Of a stretch of DNA of 64,000 nucleotides, positions 12,901 to 24,819 are shown piece by piece. The position numbers and the translations under genes are program-made. Under the pieces are notes generated by a model that saw nothing but the letters and a program-made list of their open reading frames with translations, made no database searches and was not told the DNA's origin. This DNA is from Stercorarius parasiticus (Eukaryota; Chordata; Aves; Charadriiformes; Stercorariidae), in assembly GCA_013396915.1 (NCBI GenBank), contig VWZL01004638.1:744001-808000 (forward strand). Reading direction: 5' to 3'. Every line of letters begins with the position of its first letter. The first letter of the stretch is position 1.

Positions 12901-13925
12901 CAATTTTGACAAGGGAAGGTTTGAAGTAGAAAAGTGCTGGCCCTAGAACAATATGCTGTAGCATTTCCTGAATTTCTATTCACGTTTTTTATGATCATTT
13001 GTTTTCAAGCCAGACACCAAGCTTTTCCTTTTAGAAAAGTTCCCTATTAGAGAAAGAGGGGAAAAAAAAGCAATGGGAGCATCTACTGAAATTTACAGCT
13101 TTTTAATGTAATATACCCTATTTAAGATCCTATATAGTATTTTTTGATTCATGTCACTTTAATTGGTATTCCACCTCATAATTATTTCTTACAGGTTGAT
13201 GTTAAGAATTTTTCATGCCTATTCTAGGTGAAAAAAATAGCATCTCTTGCTGTGATTGTTTAGAGCTTACTGTGTGATTTTCTACTTTGTGTCAAAGCTG
13301 GTGCACTTAGGATTTGTATGAATTGTTTTCCCGATGAAATAATTGCTGAACATCTTTGCCTGAGTTGAAAATACATATATTTTATTTTTTATTTTAAATT
13401 TGGAAACACCAGCATGCCGTGAAAACAAATGAGTTCAGTGAGAATTTTTAGCATGCTGACAACGATGAGAGAAGAAACTGTCGTCTGAGGTTGTAACATA
13501 TTTTGTATTTGGATTCTTGCTTGGAAAAAGCTATTTCTTGATTGCTTGGGGTTTTTTTATTTTTTTATTGGTTTCCTATGATCTATTTTCTCATCATTTT
13601 GTCTATAACTATGTAAAAACAAGACAACAAACATGTATATTGTTAAAAAAAAGGGTTCTGGACTGCCATCTCTTAGATTACTTGGGAGAGTGCTATAGAG
13701 CTATCTTTCAAATACGTGTTTGCAAAATCGCAATGGATTATGGATTTACTTCCTAGAAACATTGTTTTTCAGGTGTGCATTGGTACTCATTAAAGCTCTC
13801 CTACTGTGGATAATTCTTTTGAGATGCATTCCTGGCTTTTTTTTAATTTTCATTTGCAGTTGTTGGTTCCTGTTTGTGTTACAGAATCCATAACAACAAT
13901 GTTCTGTCGAATTTCTTTTGTGCAG

Positions 13926-14108
13926 GAGGTCGTAACGAAGTTGTCATCACTGAAAATAACAACAGCATAACTGAGCAAATCACAGATGTTGTCAAACAGC
14001 CTGCCTTTATAGCTGGCATTGGTGGTGCATGTTGGGTAATTCTGATGGGTTTCAGCATCTGGCTGTACTGGCGCAGAAAGAAGAGGAAGGGGCTCAGCAA
14101 TTATGCTG
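13926..14108 (+). CDS. ROBO2: ROBO2 exon: juxtamembrane linker and transmembrane helix
   Basis: The exon is phase 1 on both sides, with 60 full codons. It opens [17 protein letters not shown], an extracellular linker with a potential NNS glycosylation sequon, then VVKQP, then a 23-residue hydrophobic helix at 14003-14071 beginning [16 protein letters not shown] and ending WLYW. The stop-transfer sequence RRKKRKG follows at once, so the tail is cytoplasmic. The Robo juxtamembrane region is where sheddases cut in this family, by established knowledge; no cleavage site can be read here. The acceptor is a CAGGAG tandem (13923-13928), so a use of the second AG would drop one Gly codon. The donor is GTAAGA. 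The 183-nt size keeps frame if skipped, but that would remove the membrane anchor and I have no sign that it happens. Confidence 0.97.
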
Positions 14109-16222
14109 GTAAGAACAGTAACTATGTATTACCATCTCATCAGGTTCTATCATGAAGAGAACAGGTGCTGTTAAACCTACTTAAAAAACACGTTGAACTT
14201 ACAGCCAAGGTGGTCTGGGTGAATTTTGTATGCTTGTTTTAAATGTATGCTGTGAAAACACTGGTGTATGAGAAGCTTTAAATGCATTGCTCGGTACCAC
14301 ATTTCATCATTATCATAAGACAGTCTTTATTTTTGCATCTCCAGCACATCTAGCATAAAAAAGTACAAAGAGGACTAATTGTACCTCTTGCTCCTTGCTC
14401 AGAAGGCACTCTGTTAGTAGTCCAGCCCCATTTATGTGCTCAAATGTGAATTAGACTAGACTCTTACACGGAAGGTTAGAAAGAGTATTTGGTCTTCTCC
14501 TTTTTCATTCCCATGCATTTCCACGCCTTTGAAGCCATGTGCATGGGAAATGAACGGAGGTACTTCATCAGTGACTCCATACCTATAGCTGGAGGAGAAG
14601 AAACTGATGTATTAGAGAAATGTGGTCAAAATTTACCAATGACAGAAGCCATAAAAAGTTTTGTCTTGGAGGTAAAACACCTTGGAATGCCCTCACAGTG
14701 TGATCCCTGTTGCATCAAATGTGTTGCTCCAGTTACGAATTAGTTTCTGAAAACTACATTTGGAAAAATAAATACATTTTCCAAATGCAAATATGTTTTT
14801 TTGCTCTCCCAACCTGTTTGTTTTGTGTATTATTCTGTGCTTCAAGATTCTTATGGATTTTTAGGAAGTCAGGTGAATTACCATAAAATGGGTTGCTCTG
14901 AAGCCTAATTTACACAAAAAAGCTGTTCTTCAAATATTGGTGTAAATTGTCTTACAGTGTTTATTAACATTTCAAAAAAGAAAACATTTCCTTTTTAAGC
15001 AAGATTTGCACAGTTGAGGAGACAGCATATTTAATGTTGAAGTTATATGACACTAAAGTTACACTAGTACTCTTCCATTTACAAGTTATCACATGTGAAC
15101 CCAAGGACACAGGTTCCCTAAGTGGCTGAGGACCTCTAACAACTAGCCAAAACCCAACATTCGTTCCCTGCTCACAGCCAAACAGTCACCTCACCTTGGT
15201 GTTAGCCATCATCAGATTCCTCAATGTCCCGATTGGCCTTGTTAAACCAGAAGGAAACTATTCTATGTTGTTTTTCAATCCTTCCTGCTGGATTAGTTTG
15301 CCACTGGCTTAGTGCAGCAGGGCAGCCCAAGAAGAAATCAGATGAGCAGTGGAAGCAGAGGGAGGAGAGACCCTTTCAGTGGCTCTTGGACTGACTCAGT
15401 TTCTCTGTAACCTCACTTTGCATCACCACGTGGTCTATATCACTCGTAAGTTATGCTTTTTGCCAAGGTGGTTTTTTTCTTTCCTTTAACAGCAATGACT
15501 TTTGCTCTCTGAGAGTTGGAATAGTGTTGATTGTGAAACTAATATATATCACACACACCTACACGTGTTTATATGAAATATCAATCTAGATCCCAAGATT
15601 TTTTATATTAAGAGACAGCTGTACTGTTATTCCTCTTAGGAAACAATCCTATACATAAAATTTGCACACAAGCTAAGACTATTTTTTTTTTAATAGCAGA
15701 GTTATTAGCCCTGTATGTGAGTTGGCATGTTGCAGGGGGGAGATTAAGAGCAAAGTCTTTTATACCTTAAAATGCATAGCTGTAAATAATTATAGCAGTA
15801 ATTATAAACAGTGTGTCTCCTGCAACTCATTCCTTCTCATGATGTTTGCTGCATCTAAGTGTGATGTGAACATTGCGTCATGACGCAGAATTCCCGTCAT
15901 CAGAATTATGAAATAATGTGTGCTTTCAGCAAAGAAAGTTCATAACAGATCATGCTTCAAAATTCATCCGAATGTTTACAATTTGGAGAACAGCATGTCC
16001 ACACAGAAAGTCTTCAAATGTGACTGTCAAAATCACTGCTCACCTTTCCAACCATCATTTCTCGTTGGCTGCTGGCTGGTTAGTGCTTTAAGCTCAACTG
16101 TCATGTCCTGCTTATGCTATTCAACCACAACTGGGTAAATTCCAGAAGAAACTCGTGCCCTGCAATTAACGCTTGTTATCAGGGTGTGTAACTCACAATG
16201 TGTTTGCTTTCTTGTTTTGCAG
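14109..16222 (+). other. ROBO2: Intron between the transmembrane exon and the 27-nt microexon
   Basis: This 2.1-kb intron is AT-rich and carries a 14-bp perfect bZIP-like palindrome at 15874-15887. Before the acceptor the sequence is TTTGCTTTCTTGTTTTGCAG, a U-rich tract with two UGC triplets, a pattern typical of neural microexons. No interspersed repeat is recognised. Confidence 0.75.
15874..15887. promoter_or_regulatory. 14-bp perfect palindrome with bZIP-type half-sites
   Basis: TGCGTCATGACGCA is an exact palindrome made of two TGCGTCA half-sites. This form fits dimeric bZIP binding (CRE, PAR-bZIP, ATF or MAF-like), and it contains two CpGs in a CpG-poor intron. It lies 335 bp before the microexon. 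Function is inferred from form only. Confidence 0.35.
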
Positions 16223-16249
16223 TTCAGTCCTTCACCTTCACCCCTGCAG
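16223..16249 (+). CDS. ROBO2: ROBO2 27-nt microexon (cassette, 9 residues after the membrane)
   Basis: A U-rich tract ending TTGTTTTGCAG precedes 27 bases that are followed by GTACTG. Read with the last base of the transmembrane exon, it encodes V-QSFTFTPA and returns to phase 1 for the next exon, so the tail reads SNYA-VQSFTFTPA-VTFQRG with it and SNYA-VTFQRG without it. Human ROBO1, as I recall it, has PSFTFTPTVTYQRG at this very position, which strongly supports a real exon. The insert sits just inside the membrane after the basic stop-transfer sequence and adds three Thr/Ser residues and a Pro. Neural microexons of this kind are commonly promoted by SRRM4 through UGC motifs next to the acceptor, and two UGCs are present. 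Its use in this species is inferred. Confidence 0.87.
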
Positions 16250-17274
16250 GTACTGTCCATTAGTCTGTCTCTTACCTCACCAACACATCATTGCAAACAT
16301 TAGCTATCTAAGTGTTTATGAACATGTGAGATACGCAGAATTAAAACCAAATACAAGGAGAAATACTTCTACTGCCTATCTGTGATAAAAATGTAGCATT
16401 CGTTGGCCTAGTGATTCCAGGGGAACATAAAATCCACCAACATTAACGTCTCTGTCATTATAATTCTGCATACTACTTACTCATCTAGCTCCTCAAAATA
16501 ATGCAGTTTTGAATGTAATTTGCAGGACAAGATGCTTGTACTAACTTAACATAAACAAGCATTAGTCATATATAACTGAATTTTTATTTTAAAGCTTAAA
16601 AAAAGGTATCTTGAACATTTTTGAAGATCTAACTGGAGAAATGGAACTTTCTTCCACTCTAGCTGTTAGTTGCATAGATGCTGCCCTTACTGTGAGGTGT
16701 TCAGGTCTTCAAGTGATCTAGTGATTAACTTATGCTCGCATTGGCTTTATGATGTTTTTGAAATTGAAGCATTGGCTTTTTTTCTGCCTACCCAATTCAA
16801 AGCTGATATCCTAGTTTTCATATCTTTAATAAGCATAGCATACAGTAGACCATTATTGTAAGCGTGATTAAAGATATGTGAAGAATAAACAAAGTGTGGA
16901 TGAAACAGCAGGTTGCAAACAGCTTAGTCGACATATGGATAGCCATGAAAAACAGAGTATACAATTAATATTAATAATTAATACAAATAATTAGCTTCTG
17001 CTCTCATACCTAAGCTCGAGATTCAAAAACTCAAAAATAATTATACCTCAGTGTTACAGTGTAAAAGGCTGATAAAACATTTTCCAGCAGAAGTCTGTAA
17101 AGTTTTTGCGTGTCGCTTGGCCCCTCAGTTGCACTTACCAAAGCTATCTCTTCTTCTGTCCCCTCTGCCATCCGTGTGATATAGGCCAGTCTTCCTACTG
17201 CACTGCTCAACTGGTCCTCATGCTCAGCTAGCTGCTTTCTCGCTCTTGCTTATCTTCAGCCACAGCTTCAGTGT

Positions 17275-17796
17275 TGTCCTGGTTTCAGCTGGAATAGAGC
17301 TAATTTTCTTCCTAGTAGCTGCTGTGTTTTGGATTTAGTATGAGAATAATGTTGATAAAGCATATTGTTTTAGCTGTTGCTAAGTAATGCTTATATTAGG
17401 TCAAGGACTTTTTCAGTTTCCCATAGAAGCTGAGAGGAAGCACGGAATAGGCCTTTGGCCAGCTTGTCCTGTCTATACTATAGACATCACACGCAGTGTA
17501 TAAATGGGGGTTGGCCGGGGGGCGGGAATCCATGATTACTGCTCAGGACAGGCTGTGCAGTCAGTCATTGGGTGGTGAGCCGTTGTATTACATGACTCTT
17601 CTTGTATATGCTTTTGCCTTTATTATTATTATTTTCTCTTCTGTTACTGTTCTATTAAACTGTCCTTATCTCAACTTACGAGGGTTTCTTTAAATTTTTT
17701 TCATTTTTCTCCCTCTTCTCCCTGTGCTGGCTGGGGGTAGGGGAGTGAGTGAATGCCTGAGTGGTCCTAGTTGCTAGCTGAGGTTAAACCATGACA
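17275..17796 (+). mobile_element. Solo LTR of an endogenous retrovirus (avian type)
   Basis: The element starts TGTCCTGGTTTCAGCTGGAA and ends GAGGTTAAACCATGACA, the TG...CA ends of a retroviral LTR. I recognise this start and end from a common LTR family of bird genomes, probably ERVL-like. A direct repeat GTGT flanks it at 17271-17274 and 17797-17800 as the visible target-site duplication. Inside are a TATAAA box at 17499-17504, a GC-rich GGCCGGGGGGCGGG stretch after it and an ATTAAA polyadenylation signal at 17654-17659. No internal retroviral genes remain, so it is a recombined solo LTR. It lies in the sense direction of ROBO2. Confidence 0.88.
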
Positions 17797-18220
17797 GTGT
17801 TTAGCTTAGCAGGAAAGAGCAGATGGCTGTTGAGGCAGATGGACGAAGGTGGTGATGTCTGCCCCAGGGCCCTGTGACACTGTGAGAGAGAAGTGTCCTC
17901 GTGGAGAATCTCTGGGGGCTCAGGGACTGCTCCTCTGGCTTCCAGGCAGGTTTGTTCAAGTTAGTGTAGGTTGTGGCACAACACATCTTACCCTAAATGC
18001 TTTACTTGCTTTCCTTTGAGACACAACATAGGATTTTTTTCCGAAATGAAATAATGCGTCTTTGCATTTGGTTTCTATGATTATGCCACTGTCTGTAACT
18101 GTAGTGATTTTTTTCCATTGTCTTTGTAGCATACATTGGCATGACACAGGGTTGTGCTGGAGCCAAGAGTGACTGTGCATGATTCAATGGAGTTGATCCA
18201 CATGTGCTGGGCAACTAGGT

Positions 18221-18798
18221 TATAGAATCACAGAATAGTTTGCATTGGAAGGGACCTTTAAAAGTCATCTAGTCCAACCCCCCTGCAATGAGCAGGGACA
18301 TCTTCAACTAGACCAGGTTGCTCAGAGCCCCATCCAACCTGGCCCAGGGTGTTTCCAGGGATGGGGCATCTACCACCTCTCTGGGCAACCTGGGCCAGTG
18401 TTTCACCACCCTCATTGTAAACAATTTCTTCCTTGTATCTAGTCTAAATCTGCTCTCTTTTAGTTTAAAGCCATTACCCCTTGTCCTATTGTAACAGGCC
18501 CCCTTTAAGTACTGAAAGGCCACAATAAGGTCTCCCTGGAGCCTTCTCTTCCTCAGACTGAACAACCCTAACTCTCTCAGCCTGTCTTCATAGGAGAGGT
18601 GCTCCAGCCCCCTGATCATTTTTGTGGCCCTCCTCTGGACCTGCTCCAACAGGTCCATGTCTTTCGTGTGCTGAGGGCTCCAGAGCTGGACGCAGTACTC
18701 CAAGTGAGGTTTCACCACAGCAGAGAAGAGGGGCAAAATCATCTCCCTCAACCTGCTGTCCACGCTTTCTGGGCTGCAAGCTCACATTGCTGGCTCAT
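18221..18798 (-). mobile_element. CR1 LINE, 5'-truncated 3' end
   Basis: On the minus strand this is the 3' end of a CR1 retrotransposon, the dominant avian LINE. The plus strand starts with the reversed 3' tail (TATAGAATCACAGAATAG) and the tell-tale TTGGAAGGGACCTTTAAAAG. A minus-strand open frame at 18308-18763 encodes 151 residues of the C-terminal end of the CR1 reverse-transcriptase ORF, with the recognisable [31 protein letters not shown] and [13 protein letters not shown] segments. Endonuclease and catalytic RT motifs are absent because of 5' truncation, so the copy cannot move on its own. The 5' border near 18798 is approximate. Confidence 0.95.
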
Positions 18799-20973
18799 GT
18801 CAGAGGCACTGCCAAAAATTTGCTTTTTTAAAAATAGTTTAGACATTTCATGGACTTTATAGAACTATAGCTGCACATAGTTCTGTTTCCTGTCCTATAA
18901 TTGTTTCTGGAGGTACTGAGAACCTAAGTTATCCAGTAGTCAATCAAAAAAAAAATCATTAATATAAAAAAAAAAAGTTGTTCTTATGAAAGAACATAGT
19001 CCATGTTTTTTATCTTATTACTCAGAGTTCCCCAAAAACATAATTAGTTCTCTAATATTTGAATTTGCCATTGGTAATATCACTTAGACAAACATATCTA
19101 TGCTTGTGGAGGTATGGGTATGTTGTTCCCTTCAAAGTTGAGATTCATAAACAGTTTGGTTTCAGATCTAAATATTTAGACAGTGGTATGTAGCTTTCAG
19201 AATCACACCAGAGACATCCGTCAATAAAGTTTTACTAAAGATGAATTTATCCTAACATACTAATTTTAGAAGGTGCACACTTTTTATTCAATCTGCTTTA
19301 AATTCTTCCTTCAGAAAGTTGCAGAATATGCAGATTTGACTGTGTAATAAAGAGAATTGAATGTATTAGTGGAACATTCATACACTTACTCAATTTCAGA
19401 CATAAAACAAAACCCTATTTTTTCAGTTATTTCTGATGTAAATGGGTTTTTTGTTTGTTTTTCTTCAGTGGTATTGGCATATGTGTAGAATTTAAAACAC
19501 TAAAAATAGTTCTTTAAAAGTTTGGATTCTGCAGTTATATAATTACTTGCTAAAAATGTTCTTTCGGGTCATTTTCAGATTATGGGTCATTCACTGGCAC
19601 TTTGTTATTTGTATTCTGTTATTAGGCTCCTAAGAGGTATAATTTCAGCTGTGTGACTAAACTACTGTAACACACTGTGTAGAAGAGCAAACAAAAGTCA
19701 CACAATCGGTAAAGATTTGTGCCAGAGAAGAATAATTGATTGAGTTAAATTCATTAAGCTTTCTGTCTTTGTGAACATTTTCGTAAGCACTGATAAATTG
19801 CTCAGTTGGTCACAAACAAAGTGACATTGAAAATCATAGCTAAATCTTTTTACTTATTTTCCATTGAACTGACTCTACTAGTGACTGATCCACAGTTCTG
19901 TACATCACTATTCTTCCCCTTCCCTTTTCCCTATCATGACTCACCGGGCATTGATTTTTGGTAATATCAGTACTACAAAACATATTATTTTTGACTATGT
20001 TTGTTAGATTATTACTGGTAGGTAGTAGTGTAATCATCTGCACCTGTACAACAAGTATACATTTTTGGGACTATCAGCAAAAGCAAATCTGGCACAGAGA
20101 CAATAAATAGAAATGTTGTCCCTTTTCAGTCACCTGCTCTGTGATATAAAGGATGTATTGGGCTGAATTTTGTGAGTTTCTTTAAAAGCTAAAGTACTGC
20201 TGCACTGTGTTTTTTTTGTTTTTACAGTTACCCTTTACTCAGATTGCCTGGCTGTAAACATGCACTGTGGGTTTCTACATGATACAAGAAAAGATAGATA
20301 GCACAAAGGAGATATCTGACCACCTCTTGTATAATAGATGAATTGTTTCTTCTGTATTACAGTGACGGTACAGAATTTGTTTATTTTGTACTGGAAGTTG
20401 CAATTCTCTTTTCACATTTTGGTATAAGGACTCATACAACAAAGACATGGAACTCATTTGTAGAAATAAGAGCAATTTCTTTCATCTGCTTATCTTTCCT
20501 GTGCCCTCAAACTCATTGTTGTGCCAGTACCCACTCACTTGAATACTCAGGTGTTTTCAAGTGTCTAGGCCATCGGTCATGCAAAGAAAGTAAATATGTA
20601 TTTTCACTTATGAGTAGGTAAGCTTATTTAGTGACTAGCGCTCCTTGGGATTAAAGATTTCATGAAACTGAGTAAATAAAAACAAATTCAAAATAGATAG
20701 AGAATTACAGAATGCTACACATTTTATGTGCAACTCCTGAAACTGTTAAATGAGGATAAATTATTTGACAGAATCATCCAAAGGTAGACAGAAGATTTGA
20801 TGGGATTTTTATATGCTGATTATCTGTTCTGAGTTAATGCTTATTAAAAGAGGATTAATCTACATTCATATTTGAGGAACAGCTTATCAGAAAAAGGAAT
20901 GAGACTTGGCTGGTAAAATTAAAGTTTTCATTTGCGGTAGGAAAATGTGGCCTACTAGAGATAGGCATGCAGA

Positions 20974-21001
20974 AAGCTTTCTAAAGCTTTCTAAAGCTTT
21001 C
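20974..21001. repeat. Short tandem repeat, 10-bp unit, about 2.8 copies
   Basis: The unit CTAAAGCTTT is repeated: AAAGCTTT, then CTAAAGCTTT twice. Each unit contains AAAGCTTT, itself a palindrome, so the array could form small alternative hairpins. Confidence 0.8.
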
Positions 21002-24000
21002 TTGCCTCAGAACGTCAACTTACAATACATTCCTGTTTTTCCAATTCTAGCAGGCATGAAGATTAAGTTTAACCTTGTCAGATAATATTAGTAAATGGTT
21101 TGGGTACCTCCTTATATATTTAATGAAAAGCATGTGAAAAGCTCCTTAACGTATGCTGTTCTTCATACAAATATATACAATATAATTTCCTTAAATATTT
21201 ATGCATTTAAAATGCACTTTGGATTATATTTCTGCATTTTTACAGTCCTTGAAGTGTAAACTGGTGGGGATTCCTTCAAAATCTCTCTATGCAGAGGTTA
21301 TTTTTTCATCTTCTTTTGAAAACCAATCTCATCCCTGCAGGTCTTCAGCCTTTCTAAGAATATATATCAGATGCAAAGAGTGCTGAAAGAGCTTTTTTGC
21401 TTCCTCGGTGATAAAAAGCAAGGGAGATGGGTGGGTCAGTGATAGGGACATCTTTCCCTTCCTCCTCTTACATTGCCCCTTGAAATTGCTCTGCTTCTTT
21501 TTGAAGTGGAGACAGGATGAATAAAGCCAGCTGTCTGTGTGTTTTATTTTTACAGTGACATCTACAAGCCTGCATTGCATTAAGTATGCTCCTATTCAGG
21601 CGTTTAGACTTGTTTTGTAATTGCAGAAATCAAACTGCAGGCAAAAAAGCTGACAAAACGTACAGCAGGAATGATAAACATAGTGCTTGTGTTGGCAGCC
21701 TGACCATATCTTCTGTTGTTAGCTGTCTTTCCTTTCACAATATTGATGCTAAAAGAAAGGCACCTTCTCTATCCAGCCTCAGGTAGCCCATTCATGGATG
21801 GCATCAGGAATATGATTTTTTTTCTGTAAGATCCTGATGACATGTCCACACTTCAAGAGGAATTTTGGCTAGCTTAGTTGATATTCCAGAGCCTTTTCCA
21901 CCACGGATAGTAACTAAAATACTTTCTTGTTTATTTTCTCATGAAGATTATAACCATCTGTACGCTGGTATACAGGGTGGAGGGTAAACGAAAGAACCTG
22001 TATTCCTTCCCAGTTCCATACACATCACATAAGCCAGGCACAGCCTTCCCCACGAAAAACAATGTCACTTCAAGGAAAATTCTCTTTTTAATACACTAGG
22101 CCAAACCTTTCTTCTAAAAAGAGTGTTTATATTGGGAGGGTGTAAGATTATTTAATGTAGGAAAAAAACAGGAAACGGTTACTACTACTAGGATACCATC
22201 AGATAGAAGAAAAAAGAGTAAATGCTGTTATACCTGTCTCTTGCAACAAGCTTATATGTCACAGCCACTCTGCAGCAATTATGGCTCTAGTGAAGAGGTT
22301 TCGATGTCATGTCTTCCTGATATGTTTCTCTCTCTTGATATGGAGTTTTCTCCATACCTCACTACACGGAAAATACAATGTCTCTGGCAAACATTGCTGC
22401 AATCTCCTAGTAGCTCCCCCATTTTAGCTTTGCTTTATAAAGGTACACAAGGGATATAAATATTTTGAAGACCACAAATATTGATTTTTATTTTTTTTCC
22501 ACATGACATGCACAGTTAAAATCTCACACACCTTTATGTGCTATAGAAGTGGTGACAATATCACTTTAAAATTATTTCTGGTAGACGATAGTCTAAACAA
22601 GAGCATGAATCCCTAGAAGTTTTCAGGAAGTATGTTTTAGTGGAATTCCCTTAAAACTGTAAACTTTATTTATAAGGGTTGTTACTGAGTGCATCATTGT
22701 TTCTCATTTTCCTTATTTCTTGTCACTTTGACAAATGCAGAAAGATGGGAAAGTGGAGTGTTACATTTGAAGAGGAGGAGACAGGAAACAGCATCTAATG
22801 TACTTTTGACCAACATACTTTGAAACACAGCCAGGCAGTACCCACCTCTTTGCATATTCACACATGATATCCACAGCACTTCAGATTATTCACTTTTAAG
22901 CAACGAGTGATACAGTCATTTGACAGCCTGTTAGAAACAACGTGAAAGTAGCATCGACTCTAAAATTAATTAGCTGCAATGGTGTACCATGTCTTGTTTT
23001 TCAAAGCAGACTTTTATTTAATACTTCCCATACTTGCATTTTGATTTTCTTTTCATTAATTGGTTTGATTACATCCTTTCAAAATTCAGCTATTAACCAT
23101 GTTGATGTGACATGTGACTGCAGTGATTTTCTGATATTGATATTAGTCTGTTCTGCAGTGAAGGGTAATTAATCACCCTACCTAAGCACACTTCCACAGG
23201 GCTTCCAGAGGGGCCAGTTTTGTTCCCTTTGCTGAATGTAGACTGTAAAATTATCCTAGGAGTTAATAAAGTGACAAGGATTCTAGACAGTATGAGAAGT
23301 ATTTTCCCAGTGGATTTATGTAATTGCTAATTTTTTTAATGATTGCAGCATTTCTATTGGGTGTAGTAATTTTGTCTGATTAGAATGGTATATAGTAGAA
23401 AGCCTAATCTTGAATTAGTGTAGTTTGGACTAATATTTGGAAAACCTTGCAAACACTCTGGCAGCTATAATTTAATGATGGGAATGTCTGTCTTGCAAAG
23501 GTAAATAATATTTCCAAACCAAGACCTATTTTAAATTAAACTGGCCACAGACTCTTCCTTTCCTCTCTGAAATTCGAACTCTCATCTTGTCAGGGGCCTG
23601 TAAGGAGGCAGGTGTCCAGAACATTGATATAATTTAATAGTCTGCCTTATCTGTGCCTGACAATAAATAATGGGATATTGCCACTGAGAACCAGAGTAGT
23701 TTGTTGGCCTTGATTCAAAAGATTTGCCAGTGCTTCAAAAACAAGCATCAAATGTTGTCAATTAGCATCTCACCAGTGATGTGGGTTTACCTATATTGCC
23801 CTGAAATGTAATCCTGTTAATAAGATAGATAAGGGATAGTCTGGTTTTTGTCAAACACCCATGAATGGAGCCATAAAAACAATAGTCTCCCTCTGAACGT
23901 ATCCTTGGCATCTTCCATGGCAAGACCGGAAACACTTTTTCTTCCCAGTGATACTGGCATGTATGCATTTATGCATGGGTGCTGGTTCTTATACTGTACT

Positions 24001-24470
24001 TTTAATGGAAACGGTGCAGCTGTATGTTTTTTTTCACCCTTTCAGCTCTAATAGAGCTGCCACCTCTTTGTATTTGTCCTGAGAAATGGCATATTTGTGT
24101 GGTGACATTATATTACTGCATTAGAACATGATGTTATTAACTCACTGGTGCAATGTCATTATGTACTGAAGCAAAAGCATGCCAAGAAAACAATTTCATC
24201 ACATGGCACAGTCTTGCAATGCAAAGTCATATGAAGGGGCCTGTGGTTTTACCCAGGCAGCTGGTTGGCCTTGCAAGCTACAGCGCAAATTGATGTTAGT
24301 CAATAAGGTGCAGTGAGATCCTAAACAAATTGTAACCCTAACGTGTTTGATCCTTTTCTCATATTTTCTGTACTTTGTTATGTGATGATGCCAAGAGGCC
24401 TCTGATGTCAGACACTGAGCAGTTTGAATTGTTATTTTTAATTATTACTAATTGATTTTTCCCTGTCTTA

Positions 24471-24517
24471 TATGTGTGTGCGTGTGTGTGTATGTTTGTT
24501 TGTTTGTTTTGTTTTTC
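24471..24517 (+). repeat. TG/TTTG simple repeat just before an acceptor
   Basis: Alternating TG runs broken by one C, then TTTG units, fill the place where a polypyrimidine tract would be for the exon at 24532. In RNA this is a UG-rich tract of the kind bound by TDP-43 and CELF proteins. Between it and the acceptor lies CCAACCAAAACACAG, which is purine-rich and weak. Confidence 0.85.
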
Positions 24518-24531
24518 CAACCAAAACACAG

Positions 24532-24574
24532 TCACTTTCCAAAGAGGAGATGGAGGACTAATGAGCAATGGAAG
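24532..24574 (+). CDS. ROBO2: ROBO2 exon: 43-nt membrane-proximal cytoplasmic exon
   Basis: The exon begins in phase 1 after ACACAG with two bases completing Val and has 13 full codons, TFQRGDGGLMSNG, then AG, which the next exon completes to Ser before RPGLLN. The donor is GTATGT. The sequence matches the ROBO2 region VTFQRGDGGLMSNGSRPG that I recall from mammals. It is cytoplasmic and links the membrane-proximal basic region to the tail. No known motif falls within it. Its 43-nt length is not a multiple of three, so skipping would break the frame; it should be constitutive, although the acceptor context is unusual. Confidence 0.95.
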
Positions 24575-24819
24575 GTATGTTTCTTTGTATAAAGGTCTTT
24601 CCATCCTGTTTATTTTTAAAATCAGGGATCTGAAAAATGCTATAGGTGATGCACTTGGCTAATAACCGATCATTTGGAAGATTGACAATGCTAGGAGGAG
24701 TTAAGTAGCTTACCACAAGGTTTAATGACCTATCTGTTGTGCCCTTTGGAGGAATCAAGCCCAGATGTTTCATATCTCCCAGATGCCCTGGAAGAAATGA
24801 GTAGTAAATATCACAAAGA

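Larger units (their letters stand above)
7963..13925 (+). other. ROBO2: Intron between FN3-3 and the transmembrane exon
   Basis: This 6.0-kb intron is AT-rich. It holds a fragment of a palindromic repeat near 9225-9285, two perfect inverted repeats at 9563-9588 and 9865-9904, and a GC-richer stretch at about 11200-11800 with overlapping short open frames on the minus strand but no recognisable product. The sequence before the acceptor contains TTTCTTTTGTGCAG at 13912-13925. No CR1 or LTR copy is seen. Confidence 0.75.
16250..24531 (+). other. ROBO2: Intron between the microexon and the 43-nt exon
   Basis: This 8.3-kb intron holds the solo LTR at 17275-17796, a CR1 LINE 3' fragment at 18221-18798, a short 10-bp tandem repeat at 20974-21001 and a TG/TTTG repeat directly before the next acceptor. 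AT-rich stretches around 16930-17000 contain many TAATTA-like cores. The remaining open frames have no recognisable content. Confidence 0.75.

Noticed and set aside
18308..18763. Longest minus-strand open frame (151 codons)
   Set aside because: It is the C-terminal end of the CR1 reverse-transcriptase ORF in a truncated LINE, not a host gene.
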